Source: Aquanectria penicillioides
Taxonomy: Eukaryota > Ascomycota > Sordariomycetes > Hypocreales > Nectriaceae
Assembly (NCBI GenBank): GCA_003415625.1
Contig: PYIU01000002.1
Coordinates: 2,294,001 to 2,358,000, forward strand
DNA: 64,000 nt
Reading direction: 5' to 3'
Each line of letters opens with the position of its first letter. Positions within the stretch are counted from its first letter, which is position 1. The position numbers and the translations under genes are program-made. The notes below the pieces were generated by a model that made no database searches, was not told the DNA's origin, and saw only the letters and a program-made list of their open reading frames with translations. Positions 21,019-32,547 of this stretch are shown piece after piece.

Positions 21019-22885
21019 ATGGAGGAGACTCACACCACCACCGCCGCCGCGGCGCCCAACGCGACGGCCAGCGAGGCCACGCCTCTCCTGCCCTCCGCGC
21101 CCTCCGCGCCGTCTCGTCCCAAGGGGCATCGTACCGTCACATTCAGCGAGAATCCGGTCACTCGGACCTTCGAGCCCATCCGCCAGCAATTGCACACTCC
21201 ACGTCCTCACCATGGCCCCAGCTCGGTGCCCTCAAGCGGTTCCGGGGGCCCTCCTATGCTCGCCGCCCTAAACAACAAACTCCGTCGACGAAACAGCCAA
21301 AGCGCCGTGCCTGCCGTCGCACAATTGGGCGTTGGCCCTAAAATTGGCCCCCAGAGAAGCACCAAGAAGACGGAGAAGCTCAAGCTCCTCCCTAACCCAG
21401 ATATCGACAACGACGAGGAGGACGAGGAGAGCGGCCGAGATGTCTACTCCCAATTCACTCGGATCAAGGATCCCATGGCGCGCAGAGACGCTGCCAGGCT
21501 CGGAAAGGCAGATCGCGACCGGCTACCGCGTGTGACGGCCTATTGTACAGCTAATAGATACGAGATGGATGGCCTAATGCGCTTCCTCAAGGGAAGGGGC
21601 AAGTCGAGGGGCGCGAGCCCCAAGCTCATTGATGAGTGCATATACACACCATACAGCTATGCCAAGAGTACCCGCAACCGTTTGGATCCCGTCCAGAGCT
21701 ATGAACGACGCCACTCGACGGGCTCAGAGGCCTTGGACGGAGCACAGCAGCGAAGGGAGGACTTGATCGACCTCCGCCCAGATGAGCCCCAAAATGGGTT
21801 CCCAGGCCACAATGGCCATGTCGATGGTGATTCTTCCCACATCCCCAGCGAGGATCTCCTGGGACCCGGCATTGGCGACCAGAGCGCAATCGCAGACAAT
21901 CCGGACTTCGATACCCAGATCCACACACCTGAGGTGTTCTTGTTCGACTATGGAGTTGTGGTGATCTGGGGAATGACCGAGGCTCAGGAAGCTAGGTTTC
22001 TCAAGGAGATTGCCAAGTTCGAAACAGAGAAGCTCGCGCCCGACGATGTCGAGGTGGAGCTGTTCAACTTTTACTACACAAGGGAGTACCAGGCTCGCAT
22101 ATACAACGACTTCATCACTCTACGTGATAAGACTAATTACATGACCAAATTGGCAATTTCTCATGCCCTAGCTCAGAGCGTCAAGGTAAGGACTGGCCTC
22201 GATTCCCTGCCTGAATTCAGACCGTGCTAACAATCGACGGCAGACCTCGCTCTTTGAGGAATTAATCGCCTCCACCGTCGAAACCTGCAAGGACATCCCC
22301 ACTCAAATCGCCTTGACTGGCAAGATTGCGCTGCGCCGGTCCCAGATTAACATGCAGATCGGCGAGCTCTTCATCCTCCGCATCAACATCCACCTCAACG
22401 GCTCCGTCCTAGACACGCCGGAGCTGTTTTGGGTCGAGCCCCAGCTGGAGCCCGTCTACCAGGCTGTCAGGAGCTACCTGGAGATGGACCAGCGTGTCGG
22501 CCTTCTGACTGAGCGTCTCGACGTCATCGCTGACCTGCTGGCGGTGCTAAAGGGTGAATTGAGCCACGGACACGACGAGAAGCTCGAGTGGATTGGTAAG
22601 TTTCTTTCGTTCCCTGATGCTGTTGTCCCATCCTTTAACTGGATTGCTAATTGTTTGACGTGCAGTCATCGTTCTCATTGCCGCAGAAATCTTGGTTGCA
22701 GCAGTGAATATCGTCGTTGATCTGTATATAGGGAGTAAATATGAGGTATCCGGGCGTTTTTTTTTTCCTTGTGCTACTCTTTCCCTTGGGATGTATGCTT
22801 TGATGGGCGAGCATTGCATGTACTATTTATCATACTCGGAACAGGCGACAACAGACGCAAGTATAGTCAGGAATGCCGGGTGTAA
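21019..22885 (+). CDS. RMD1/RMND1-family (DUF155) membrane protein
   Basis: Related to yeast Rmd1/Rmd8 and human mitochondrial RMND1. Exons 21019..22185, 22244..22595 and 22666..22745 join in frame. The first ~160 residues are Ala/Pro/Ser-rich and disordered. The DUF155 domain starts at RVTAYCTANRYEMDGLMRFL, passes VFLFDYGVVVIWGMTEAQE, then ELFNFYYTRE, and continues through LAISHALAQSVK, LTGKIALRRSQINMQIGELF and ERLDVIADLLAVL. A C-terminal membrane helix IVLIAAEILVAAVNIVVDLY closes the domain. The frame stays open beyond 22745 to 23462, but that would overlap the convergent gene and has no family character. A GTATCC donor after KYE, with a short final exon ending about 22885, is likely; that end is an estimate. 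The N-terminus has no clear presequence, so a vacuolar or endomembrane form like Rmd8 is as likely as a mitochondrial one. Confidence 0.85.
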
Positions 22886-23126
22886 ATATACAGCATTAGA
22901 CAGTAAGAGCTTCGCAGCAGGACCAAACACATTGCATGATGAGGGTGTCTCGTATGCTCTTATGCTCCGCCCTACTCTGCTCTCCTGCTATTCTTTTGCT
23001 AGACGACGCAAATACCAATTCCCCATGTCAAGTCCTCAACGACTCTATGGCCAAGCTATTATTGTGACATATGAACCATTAACCCACCAAGAACGCCTCC
23101 CTGAAAGCCCCTTTCCTAAATCAAGT

Positions 23127-24223
23127 TTACTCCTCGGCCTTTTCCCCAGCCTGAGTGTCCTGATCCTCGGTGTCGTCGGCCATTTCGACATCCTCGTCTT
23201 GGGTCTGGGGCTTCTCGGATTCCCCATTCTTGCTTTCCTTTTCGTTATCCTTGTCCTCGTCCTCTTTATCCTCGTCGTCCTTATCCTCCTTGTCGTCCTT
23301 GTCGTCCTTGTCGTCCTTTCCGTCCTTTTCATCCTTGTCTTCTTTGTCCTCCTTGTCATCGGCTTCATCCTTCTTTGGCGACGATGGCTCTTTGATGTCA
23401 TCATCCTTGGCTATGGCCTTTTCGAACTTGGCTTGGAATTCTTCCTTTTCTTCCTCAGATAATTCCTTCCAAAGCCGGGCCAGTTCCTCTTCAATGTTTA
23501 AATCGGCATCGCCATCCTTCTTCTTCTCCTCGAGAGCTGGACGGTTCTCATCACAGAAGATTTCGAAGGCGTCAGCAGGCTTCTTATCGGACTTGGACAC
23601 GCCATTGGCGCGAGCCTGAGAGGCGGACTCGGAGGTAGGAGACTGGGCGGCGTTTGAGGTAAAAGAAGCGCCGCCGGCAGCATTCTTGGACTCGACATCG
23701 ACGGCCATGGACTTGCGATGGCCTCGCTTGGTGCGCAGTGGCTTATCCTTGGGCTTCCGGGGGTTAACCATCAACTCGGCTAAAGCGTCGAGATTCTATT
23801 CCAAAAGGACACACAAGTATCAACATTGAAATGGGGCGAGGGATCAGATGAGCACGGGCCGCAGCGATGCTGTTTCCATGGGCAAAGGAGAATGAAGAGT
23901 ATAAAGAAAAAGGGCATGCATACCGTAGGGGGCGGGCTGGGGCTGCCGTCGGAGTCTTCGACGTTGGTGCTAGTGCGCTTGGAGAGTTGTTCCAGCAAGA
24001 AGGCGCGCTCTATCCGAAGCTTCTCGACTTGGCGCTTGATGCGGGCGAGGCGCAGACGGGCGGCATCGTTGGCATCTTCGACCTCATTTGTGCGGTTTTT
24101 GAGCTGGATGCACTTTCGTCGGTAGGCCTCTTCGACGGAGGGAGGGAGGGTCGAGGGGATGGCTGATGAAGGACGAGCAGGAACGTCAGCTTCGGGGGCT
24201 TTCCGCTTCAGAGTGACGGGCAT
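23127..24223 (-). CDS. HMG-box protein, NHP10-like (INO80 complex)
   Basis: Model complement(join(23127..23795,23924..24223)), 322 aa, phase-0 intron of 128 nt. Residues about 30-85 form a charged coiled coil (EEAYRRKCIQLKNRTNEVED, then RIKRQVEKLRIERAFLLEQL). A basic linker (VNPRKPKDKPLRTKRGHRK) follows, then an HMG box at about 171-227 (KKPADAFEIFCDENRPALEE ... LARLWKELSEEEKEEFQAKF). The last ~95 residues are an almost pure Asp/Glu/Lys tail with KDDKDDKED-type repeats. N-terminal coil plus single HMG box matches fungal Nhp10, the DNA-damage-responsive subunit of the INO80 remodeller. The very acidic tail recalls HMGB proteins, so membership of INO80 is an inference. It is divergent from CCT8 and convergent with the RMD1-like gene. 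Confidence 0.82.
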
Positions 24224-25820
24224 GGCTGATGGATGCCGAGTGGTGATCGAGCGAGTTGATGGGTGGGAAGGATGATGCGATGGAGGAGATGGAGAGGAGG
24301 CGGATGGGTGAAGAAGCGATGCAAGGGAGAAGGAGGATGGGCAGACCGGGTTGAGTCTGAGTCTGTCGTTGTGGGTTCCCCCCGGCAGAGATTCAGATCG
24401 GACCCAGGTTCAGGATTGTAGGATCCAAAAGCCAAGGTCGAAATGACCCACGAGAGACAGAGAGGACGCAACGGAAGAAGGGGAAAGGCTAAAGGAAAAA
24501 AAAAAAGAGCGATGGAAATTTGAACAACTGGGAGGGAAGAAGGAAAAAAAACAAATTGGACAGGGCTTACCAGGCATGATGGGCGGTACCCAGTGTGCAC
24601 AATGGTGCGTGAACGAAGGTGCGAGGACTTGCGCTGAGGTGCGCAGCGCTGTTACGGCCAGGCCGGACTGACTTGAACGATCCGCGACAGCGATGACACT
24701 CAGGACGCAATTGGGGAAGCGCAGGGATCGCGTTAGTGGAGATGATGGTCGAGGTCGGGGGTGGTTCAATGGACAGGCGTGACTGTGAGCGACACGAAGA
24801 AATGGAGGCGGGAGAGACAGATGAAGAGCGCGAAGGGTTGAGCGCGATGGTAGTCGAAGGCAATGCGCGCACAGAAAATGTCCCATTCGCGGGCCATCAC
24901 CAGCGCAGCCGCGCGCCGGGGTTACGGGGATGGCTTATTTGGGGCCTGGGGCCACCGGACTACAGCGGGAAAGCGTTCATACATGCAGTACCGGCAGGTG
25001 TTTCCCGACTAATGATAACAACGAGAGGAGCTTGGTGAGGTACCTGCCTACCTCACTCGAGCAGGCGGTGCTTAGCGTACCAACCTTGGGGGGCAGGCGC
25101 TATCTTGGGCACTACGTAGTAGGAGCCTGGGAGGTACCAAAGTTAGGGGAAAGCTTCACTGCCACAGCCACAAGAGAGCAGAACGAGGCTGAACTTGGGA
25201 GTTGCCACAGAGAGGGAAACAAGAGAAGTTACTGTGGCGTCGACGGGAAAAGGGCACATCTAATTGGTGTGTGTGGCTGCTCACGTACCTACCTAGGTAC
25301 CTTGGCAAGGCTCTTCATTCTGAATACAGACATGATGATATTTACAAATGTTTCAAGACCTTGGGATGTGTTTTCTTTTTATTCGGCTGTTGCTCCATGC
25401 AATTATCGAGTGCTATTTCTCGTGAATGCATCACAAACATTGTTTAATTTATTCAGTCTCGCATCTCGGCGTTGGTTGCTTGCACCCGTAGAAAGACTAG
25501 CAAAGTCTCAAGCTTGGAAAGCAGTGGAAGAAATCTGTGCCTGGGCAGCAGGCACCTGGACAAGGCTCCCACCACCAGCCTGGCTGAGGGGGTACGTACC
25601 GGTCACAGGCAGGTCCCTCCCACGCGAACTCGTGCTCCCCACTAAATCGATCCCACCACGGAAGACATTGGACTGCCCAAGATTTTTTGGTAGGAGGGGA
25701 ACACTGAGAGAAGCTAGCGACAGCCAGACCCTCCAAAACCTCGATCCAATCTTTCAACCCCCTGAGCATCAACATCACCGCCACGACCAGACTCACCCTC
25801 AGAGTGCAGTGGCAGCCAGC
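24224..25820. promoter_or_regulatory. divergent spacer, NHP10-like and CCT8
   Basis: 1.6 kb between the two start codons. Open frames (24208-24886 minus; 24930-25883 plus) read across it, but they have no protein character and the last runs into CCT8 exon 1. TAGGTA-type palindromes occur at about 25036-25056 and 25277-25303. The CCT8 5' UTR probably occupies the last 100-200 bp. Confidence 0.45.
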
Positions 25821-27800
25821 ATGTCGCTCAACATCCCCAACGCCCCGAATGCGGGTCTTTTCAAGCAGGGTTACAACAAGTGAGTTCTCTTCTGCCAGCG
25901 CCTCTTGTCTCTCTCTACCGCTTGTCTTTGTGTGCGTGTGCGTGTGCGTGTGCGTGTGCGTGTGCGTGGTAGGAAGAAGCTCCCCGCCATTCCCCTCCAT
26001 CATGCCCTCAAGACGCCGCCAGTGCCAACCCCAACCCTCACGACAATCTACCTCAGATGCCTGGCTAACTCTCTTCTTCTCTCCCCGTCTACAGCTATGA
26101 CTCTGAAGATGGCGCCGTCCTCCGCAACATCGACGCCTGCCGCGCCATCGCCTCGACCGTCCAGACCTCGCTAGGCCCTTACGGCCGCAACAAGGTCGTC
26201 ATCAACCACCTCCAGAAGATGATCCTCACCTCTGACGCCGCTACCATCCTTCGCGAACTCGATGTCGTTCACCCCGCCGCGAAGCTCCTCGTCATGGCCT
26301 CCCAGCAACAGGAGGCTGAGATGGGCGATGCTACAAATTTGGTCATCGTGCTCGCCGGTGAGCTACTCCGAAAAGCTGAGGACCTGTTGCGCATGGGCCT
26401 AAAGACTGCCGACATCGTCATCGGTTACGAGAAGGCCCAGAAGTTCGCCCTTGACGCCCTTGAGGAACTCTCTGTCGACAAAGTTGAAGATATGCATGAT
26501 CGGGAGGAACTTAGCAAGGCCCTCAGCACCGTCATTGCCAGCAAGCAAAACGGCAACGAGGAACTGCTCGCCGACCTCGTCTCCGAGGCCGTGCTTGCTG
26601 TCCTCCCCAAAAACCCGGCCAACTTCAATGTCGACAACATCCGCGTCGTTAAGATTATGGGTGGAAGCCTGGATCAGAGCAGAGTCGTCAAGGGTATGGT
26701 CTTCCCCAAGGAGCCGAACGGTTCTGTCAAGAAGGCCCGCAACGCCAAGGTTGGTGTCTACACCTGCCCCATTGATGTCAGTCAGACCGAGACCAAGGGA
26801 ACGGTTCTTTTGCACAATGCGAAGGAGATGATGGACTTCACCAAGGGCGAGGAGACGCAGCTTGAGACCACGATCAAGGAGCTCCACGACTCTGGTCTGC
26901 GCGTTGTCGTTTGCGGTGATCGAGTCGGCGACCTAGCACTACACTACCTCAACCGATATGGCATTTTGTGCATTCGAATTCTCAGCAAGTTCGAGCTTCG
27001 AAGAGTCTGCCGCGTTGTTGGTGCCACGCCCCTTGCTCGGTTAGGCGCTCCCATGCCCGATGAGATGGGCTCCATCGACGTTGTCGAGACCCTCGAGATT
27101 GGCGGCGATCGAGTCACTGTATTCCGACAGGAAGATGAGGTCACCAGAACGGCCACTCTGGTACTACGTGGCGCCACTCAGAACCACCTCGATGATGTCG
27201 AGCGAGCGGTTGATGATGGCGTCAACGTTGTCAAGGCCATCACCCGGGACTCCCGACTTGTGCCTGGTGCTGGCGCCACAGAGGTTGAGCTGGCTGAGAG
27301 GATACAGGCCCACGGCGAAACGACTCCTGGCCTGAGCCAATACGCCATCAAGAAGTACGGCGAAGCCTTCGAGGTCGTGCCCCGCATCCTTGCTGAGAGT
27401 GCCGGGTTGGATGCGACCGAGGTTCTGAGCAGACTCTACGCTGCACACCACAATACTGAGGACTGGGACACCGGTGTTGATATTGACGTAAGCCCCCTTC
27501 CCCTTCATCACTTTTGAATTAGAGCCCAGCCTGACCTTGGACTTCCAGAACGACGACAACACTGGAACTCTCGATGCCAAAGACGAAGGCATTCTCGACC
27601 TGCTCGTCTCAAAGCAGTGGGCCATCAAGCTTGCCACTGAGGCTGCCCGTACAGTGCTCTCCGTTGACCAGATCATTGTGGCCCGGCAGGCCGGTGGTCC
27701 GAAGCCACCAGGCCCCAACCCTGTAAGCCCCAAATCATAACTCTCCATCCGCTCCGAAGACTTTCTGACAGGATTCTACCAGAACTGGGATGAGGACTAA
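25821..27800 (+). CDS. CCT8: CCT8, theta subunit of the cytosolic chaperonin CCT/TRiC
   Basis: One of eight ATPase subunits of the ring chaperonin that folds actin and tubulin. Model join(25821..25879,26095..27487,27549..27722,27783..27800), 547 aa, the expected length. The N-terminus MSLNIPNAPNAGLFKQGYNN is theta-like. The ATP-site segment VQTSLGPYGRNKVV and the GDATN motif (GDGT class) follow. The apical domain begins about 190-220. The C-terminal equatorial part contains DSRLVPGAGATEVELA, and the protein ends PKPPGPNPNWDED. The last exon has five codons plus the stop and is defined by the conserved WDED end. Intron 1 (215 nt) carries a (GTGTGC)n microsatellite. Confidence 0.96.
25929..25969. 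repeat. (GTGTGC)n microsatellite in CCT8 intron 1
   Basis: Six to seven copies of a GTGTGC hexamer, starting about 50 nt after the donor. It adds several GT dinucleotides close to the true donor. Confidence 0.9.
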
Positions 27801-28839
27801 AAGGCGTCGGCGTATCAAAAAAGGGCTGAGAAAGGGAAATGGTTCAATGCAAAATCTCCCTGAGGCGCGGGTGGTTAGATATCCCTAGCGAGGCGGTTTT
27901 ATGTATGTGCAAACGGATGGATGTCAAGAACAAAAAGGGAATATAAACGGCGGACAAGAGAGTTGTGATGCCATTTGCCTAGAGTACCAACCCTGCCCCG
28001 GGGGTTTCTTGATGGAATACACCCAAGGACACCCACTAATGCTACATACCGTTACGAATATCTACCAGAAAGGTCCGGCTACGGCTCGCACGTGTTCCGT
28101 GATTTCCAATCAACAATTGTCTAAAACCACAGCAGATAAACTCGAGAGGGTTAGAGACGACAGAACGATCATATTTAATTGAACTCATAAACTCTTCAAC
28201 GTTGCGCGTATCTAGGTAGCCAGGACATAAGCATAGACATATCAAGGTATGTAAAGTTGCATCGGTCAAGGACCGTCTGGCGAACGAATTATGTATGATA
28301 CATGAAAAATCAACGGAACATTCAATAAACGGAGCACCAGGTGGTATATGCCAATAAAAAATCGCAAGAACACTTCGACAATAAACCAAGTTCCCCGGCC
28401 CGAATGATGCAGGCCCGCGCGTCCAGTCAATGTACCGGATTCCTCCTTCTTACACTCAACAGAGCTGAGAGAAAGGACTAGCGACGTTTCTGCAGACAGA
28501 CAATTGGATAATCGAACAAAATCAAGCAAACAGAACGTTCATGGCAAGAGACGTGAGGTGCATCTGGGTGTGGGAAAGGGGTATTGTCCAACTCAGCCTT
28601 TCCTGGGGAGTTGGCATGGGGTATGAGGTGGTATCAATGTCCAAACAAGCAAAAACGAGCGCGGGCGTCTCCGCGCGGCAAAAAATGCAGGTAGGTAAAG
28701 AGGAACGTCAGAGACGTTCAGGAATCTGTGGGGTCGTTAAGGGTCGTAAACCAAGCCGGGAAATCCATACGCCAACCGCTGCCGCGCCGATAAATGATGC
28801 TGGGGGTGAAACCAGGGTCAAACAAGGGAAAGGAAAACA
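27801..28839. other. convergent 3' spacer, CCT8 and Ste5/Far1-like gene
   Basis: About 1 kb holding both 3' untranslated regions. AT-rich patches lie near 28130-28520. Open frames are short and unrelated to known proteins. Confidence 0.45.
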
Positions 28840-31800
28840 TTAGGCCTCTTCCATGATGCCCACCTCGCCGCCGCCATCCTCGCGCCATTCACGGCTCTTC
28901 TCCGTTAGACGCTTGACGCCACCGACGCGACTGGCCCAAAGGCCCTCAATCGGTGTGCGGAAAGTGAACGCCCTCTGCGAGCTAATGACGCCGATGGCTT
29001 GCAAAACGGCTTTGCGGCTGTCTCGGCTGAATACTGCTGGATGGTTGATCCACTCCAGGCTGCTCTCGAGTTCAGCGTCCAAAGCGTTGACAGTAGTAGC
29101 ATCAATGCCGGTACCAAGGCCCAGGCCATCGTTAGAACGACTACGACCAATTTGCTGGGTGGGCATAGGGAATCCGTTAGCGGCTGAAGATGTGGCCGAT
29201 GCTGGCGGGGAGGGACTGTGCTTGCGGTCTGGGGTGGTTGACATCCCAGGGGAGCTGTCATTCGCAGGATGAGGCGTTGAGGGTGTCGACCTATTGTTCA
29301 TAGGAGGAATAGGAGGAAGGCCGCCCTTTCCAAGGCCCTTCAAGATGGAACGGGTCTCGTTCAGCAGAGTATGGGCGCGGTCATGTTGGCCGCGGCTCAC
29401 CAAGGTCAGAGCCCGGGTAAGCATATCCGACGTGAGCAGTTCCATTCGACGTTGGACAATGCTCGGATGGGGTGGGATAGGCGGCGAGTTTTGCCAGGGC
29501 TTCTTCGAGCCCGATGTCGCTGGCAGCATGGTAATAGCCAAGAGGGATGGTCGAGGCATGTGAGTAACAGTACCATCACGAAGGATATCACCCCACGTGA
29601 GATCGGCCTGAATAAGGGGAACTTCTTCAACGGAGAGAGCTCGCTCTCCATCAGTGTCGACCGATCCACCAAGTGCCTCAAGACCAGAAACAATGTTGTC
29701 CCAGGGGTCTTGCGGGAGCTGCTCTTGGGATGCATTGTCAGGAAGGATCACCAGCTGGACAAGGATATCCCGCTTATCTCCAAAGCGAAGGTCGCCGAGC
29801 GAAGCCTCTGCGTCCCGCCCGGTAGCTCGCTTCGTGATCTGGAGGGCGCCGCTGATCTTGTGGAACTTGGCTGGTGACCCCTCGGGCAGCTTAAGCTTGA
29901 GTTTGACATTCTGGTGTGACAGAGTCTGCATGCCTCCAAGGCAGCCCGCCAGGCATTCTCGGAGCATCATCCAATCCTTGACATAGGTATACGAAGCCTT
30001 GGTTCGAGTGGAAAGCTCAATCATGGTGTCAGGCTTGTGTGTCATTCCTAATCCGAAGGAGTGAATACTAATCTTCGCGGCTTCGGCTCTAGAAACGACA
30101 AAGTCGACACTGTCAGCATCGGAGGTGGAGGCATCGCTGATGAGCATTATTGACGCAATGGGGTTGTTATGCTTTCGTTGCATGAGAAGGTCCATTGCCA
30201 CGTTGGCGCCCTCGACCACGTCGGCACGGTGGCTCTTTTGGCCCACAGGCTTGATCGAGGAGAGCACATTGCTCCAGCCTGGCCAGGCCTTTGTCGTCAT
30301 CCCAACAATGGGAACACCGCCACCGCCAGATCCGAAGGTAACGAGGCCCATGCGATCACGCTCGCCAAGAGTGTTTACCATAAACTTTAAAGCGTCCCGG
30401 ACAAGGTTGATCTTCACACCCTGCATGGATGATGAGATCGGGACCACGATGACAACGTCAATGGGGACGTGGATGGAGGTGAGCATCGGGCTCTTGGGAA
30501 AGTTGGTATACTCAGTGGGGGCTGTGGTAGCAGATCTGGCACCACCCCATGACGAGGCAACAGATGAAACCCTCTGGGGTCGTGATCGTTGCCAATCGCC
30601 TTCCTCGTCCGTCTCTGACACCTCTCCACGATCGAATTCAGGGCTTCTCACGGGAGAGGACTCAATGGCATTGAGATCCACCAAAGCCTGCTGCCACAAC
30701 TTGAGCTGATTTCGGTTCTCAAACCGAAGGTGGAACTGAGGCAGCTCGGCGACTGAGAGACTGAGAGTTAGGACATTTTCGTCAATGGTACCAGTTTCTG
30801 CCACCTCGTTGAGGTGCTTCTTGATGAGAATTGATCCCTTCAAGGTGCATCGCGTTGCCTTACGGGCAAGCCAGTCTCGTCCCATTGCTGGGCTACCTGT
30901 GGTGGGATCTTCTTCTCTTTTACGCAAATAAGCATCTCAGCAAACAGGAAGCATTCTAGCTCCTGCCATGATACTTTGTCTTTTCCAACACGCAAAGTCC
31001 CATACAGTCGCAGTTTTCCAAACCTAGGTTTTGTTAGCGACTTTGCCAAATACGGAGGGACCAGTGGAAAGTTCAGCGCCACAACTTACCTGCTAAAGTC
31101 TAAGCCATGCCAATTATCCACTCGATTGCGTAGGCTCTCGGTCATCTCCTCCAAGACCTCTGCCGACTCGTAAGGGTAAAAGCGTGGCGCACTGCGAGCA
31201 GGGGACGGCGGTCGGCCACCAAAAGCTTCATCAATCCGGTTGTTAATGGGCGTTGGCTGTGGGGCCGGAACGCCCAGGTCTTCAGGATCAGGTCTCCACT
31301 TGTTATCGGGTACCTCAACGGTAACCAAGCAAGTTAGGGTCTGCTGCTGGCGCGAACGGTTCATGGTGGGGAATTCGGAGCGAACGGTGACGATCGGCGC
31401 GGGAATAGGGTTGCGCGTAATTGGTCGGGGGCTTGCAGGCGTGGTTTCCATAGCTTGCACATCGTAATCGTGACGGCGATGGGGTCCGCTCTGAGTCGTC
31501 TCGGGATAGCCTCCCGAAGATGCTACGCCCGTAGCCTCGCTGTCGCTTCTAGCATGGCGCGAGGGACCATAGCGGTCTGATAGGGGTGCTTCCCGACTAT
31601 CTCTAAGACCCCGAGAAGCACTGTCCCGGCCGCTGGCGGGTTGTTGCACATGCCGTCGCTGATGGCTTTCCAGACTAGGAGGGCGCACCGTTTGGTTATC
31701 CCAAGGCACAGCCGTAGGGGTGGGCGACAGCGCTGATCGAGAGTCGTTGTTGGCGGACCGTACAATGTTGCTGATTTTCTCTGCCTCCAAGTTAGAAATC

Positions 31801-32547
31801 TGATCGGGTGATATCTTTGCAAAGCATACCAATGTCAATAACATTTCCGCCGCGGCTGGTGTCCAAATGCAACGGCGCGTCGCAAGTTGGACAATATTGT
31901 GATTCAAATTCGCGGATAAACTCGTAGAAACATGCCTCATGAGAGACATGGGAGCATGAGAATTGGAGGATGCGCTCTCCGCGAAGCGTGTGTTCGAGTG
32001 GCTCTTCACATACAGCACATTCGCTGCCCACGAAGGTTCGCTCTCGTCGCGAGCGGCTTCGGTCTGTATTAGTCGCCATTATGTTGTTATCAATGCCACC
32101 GATTCGGCGAGAGGCGCTACTGAACGCTGATCTGATGGAGGCGGCAGATGAAGTGGATTCCTGGCCGTGATAGGTACGAACAGATCCGGGTCCGGGCTTT
32201 TTCAGTTTTGCTAGCGAAAGGATCAGCTGGTGTTCAAGGAGGATTCGTAAAGGCTTGGTTAGGATCTGCTCTCTTAGTAGCGCTCCTCTCTTGCCCCAGT
32301 CCTTGGGACATTTCTTTTCTTCCGGCAGATAGTCAGACTTACCTCGCTCAGGAATTGAAGTCGCATCAGTGAAGGACTTAGATCCTAGGCCCGCTTCAAG
32401 GCGATAGCCACCAAGTTTGGAAGATCGAGAGCCAACCAGACCGAGTTCGCGGAGATTTGAGGTGAAACTTTTGTCGTCGTCGTCGGAGAACTTGCTTGAG
32501 AGTGAAGGCGTGCCGAAACCCTGGTTCTTATGATGTCGACGAAACAT
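28840..32547 (-). CDS. RING-PH-VWA protein with Ste5/Far1 scaffold architecture; one apparent -1 frameshift
   Basis: Model complement(join(28840..31023,31090..31780,31830..32210,32343..32547)), about 1153 aa after one frame correction. A RING-H2 lies at about 131-178 (CAVCEEPLEH ... FSCSHVSHEACF ... YCPTCDAPL). A Ser/Pro-rich linker follows. A PH domain begins around residue 425 (KLRLYGTLRVGKDKVSWQEL ... FLFAEMLICVKEKK ... TRCTLKGSILIKK ... FHLRFENRNQLKLWQQAL). A VWA domain begins around 610 (IDVVIVVPISSSMQGVKINL). RING, PH and VWA in this order is the plan of yeast Ste5 and Far1, pheromone-MAPK and Cdc42 scaffolds. The MIDAS Asp is Pro, so metal binding is probably lost. The frame shifts at GGG read at + 30864-30866; one extra base gives TGLPRKATRCTLKG and the correct total length. 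Intron 1 (32211-32342, 132 nt) is a multiple of three with no stop, so its removal is uncertain. Confidence 0.82.

Noticed and set aside
23170..23619. Ser-rich plus-strand open frame opposite the HMG-box gene
   Set aside because: It is the antisense translation of the Asp/Lys/Glu repeat tail, giving Ser-Ser-Leu-Ser repeats; not a protein.
30870..30907. 38-nt intron (GTAGCC to GTAAG) to explain the frame change in the Ste5/Far1-like gene
   Set aside because: Shorter than every other intron in the window and without a branch site; a missing base fits the PH-domain sequence better. Kept as a testable alternative.
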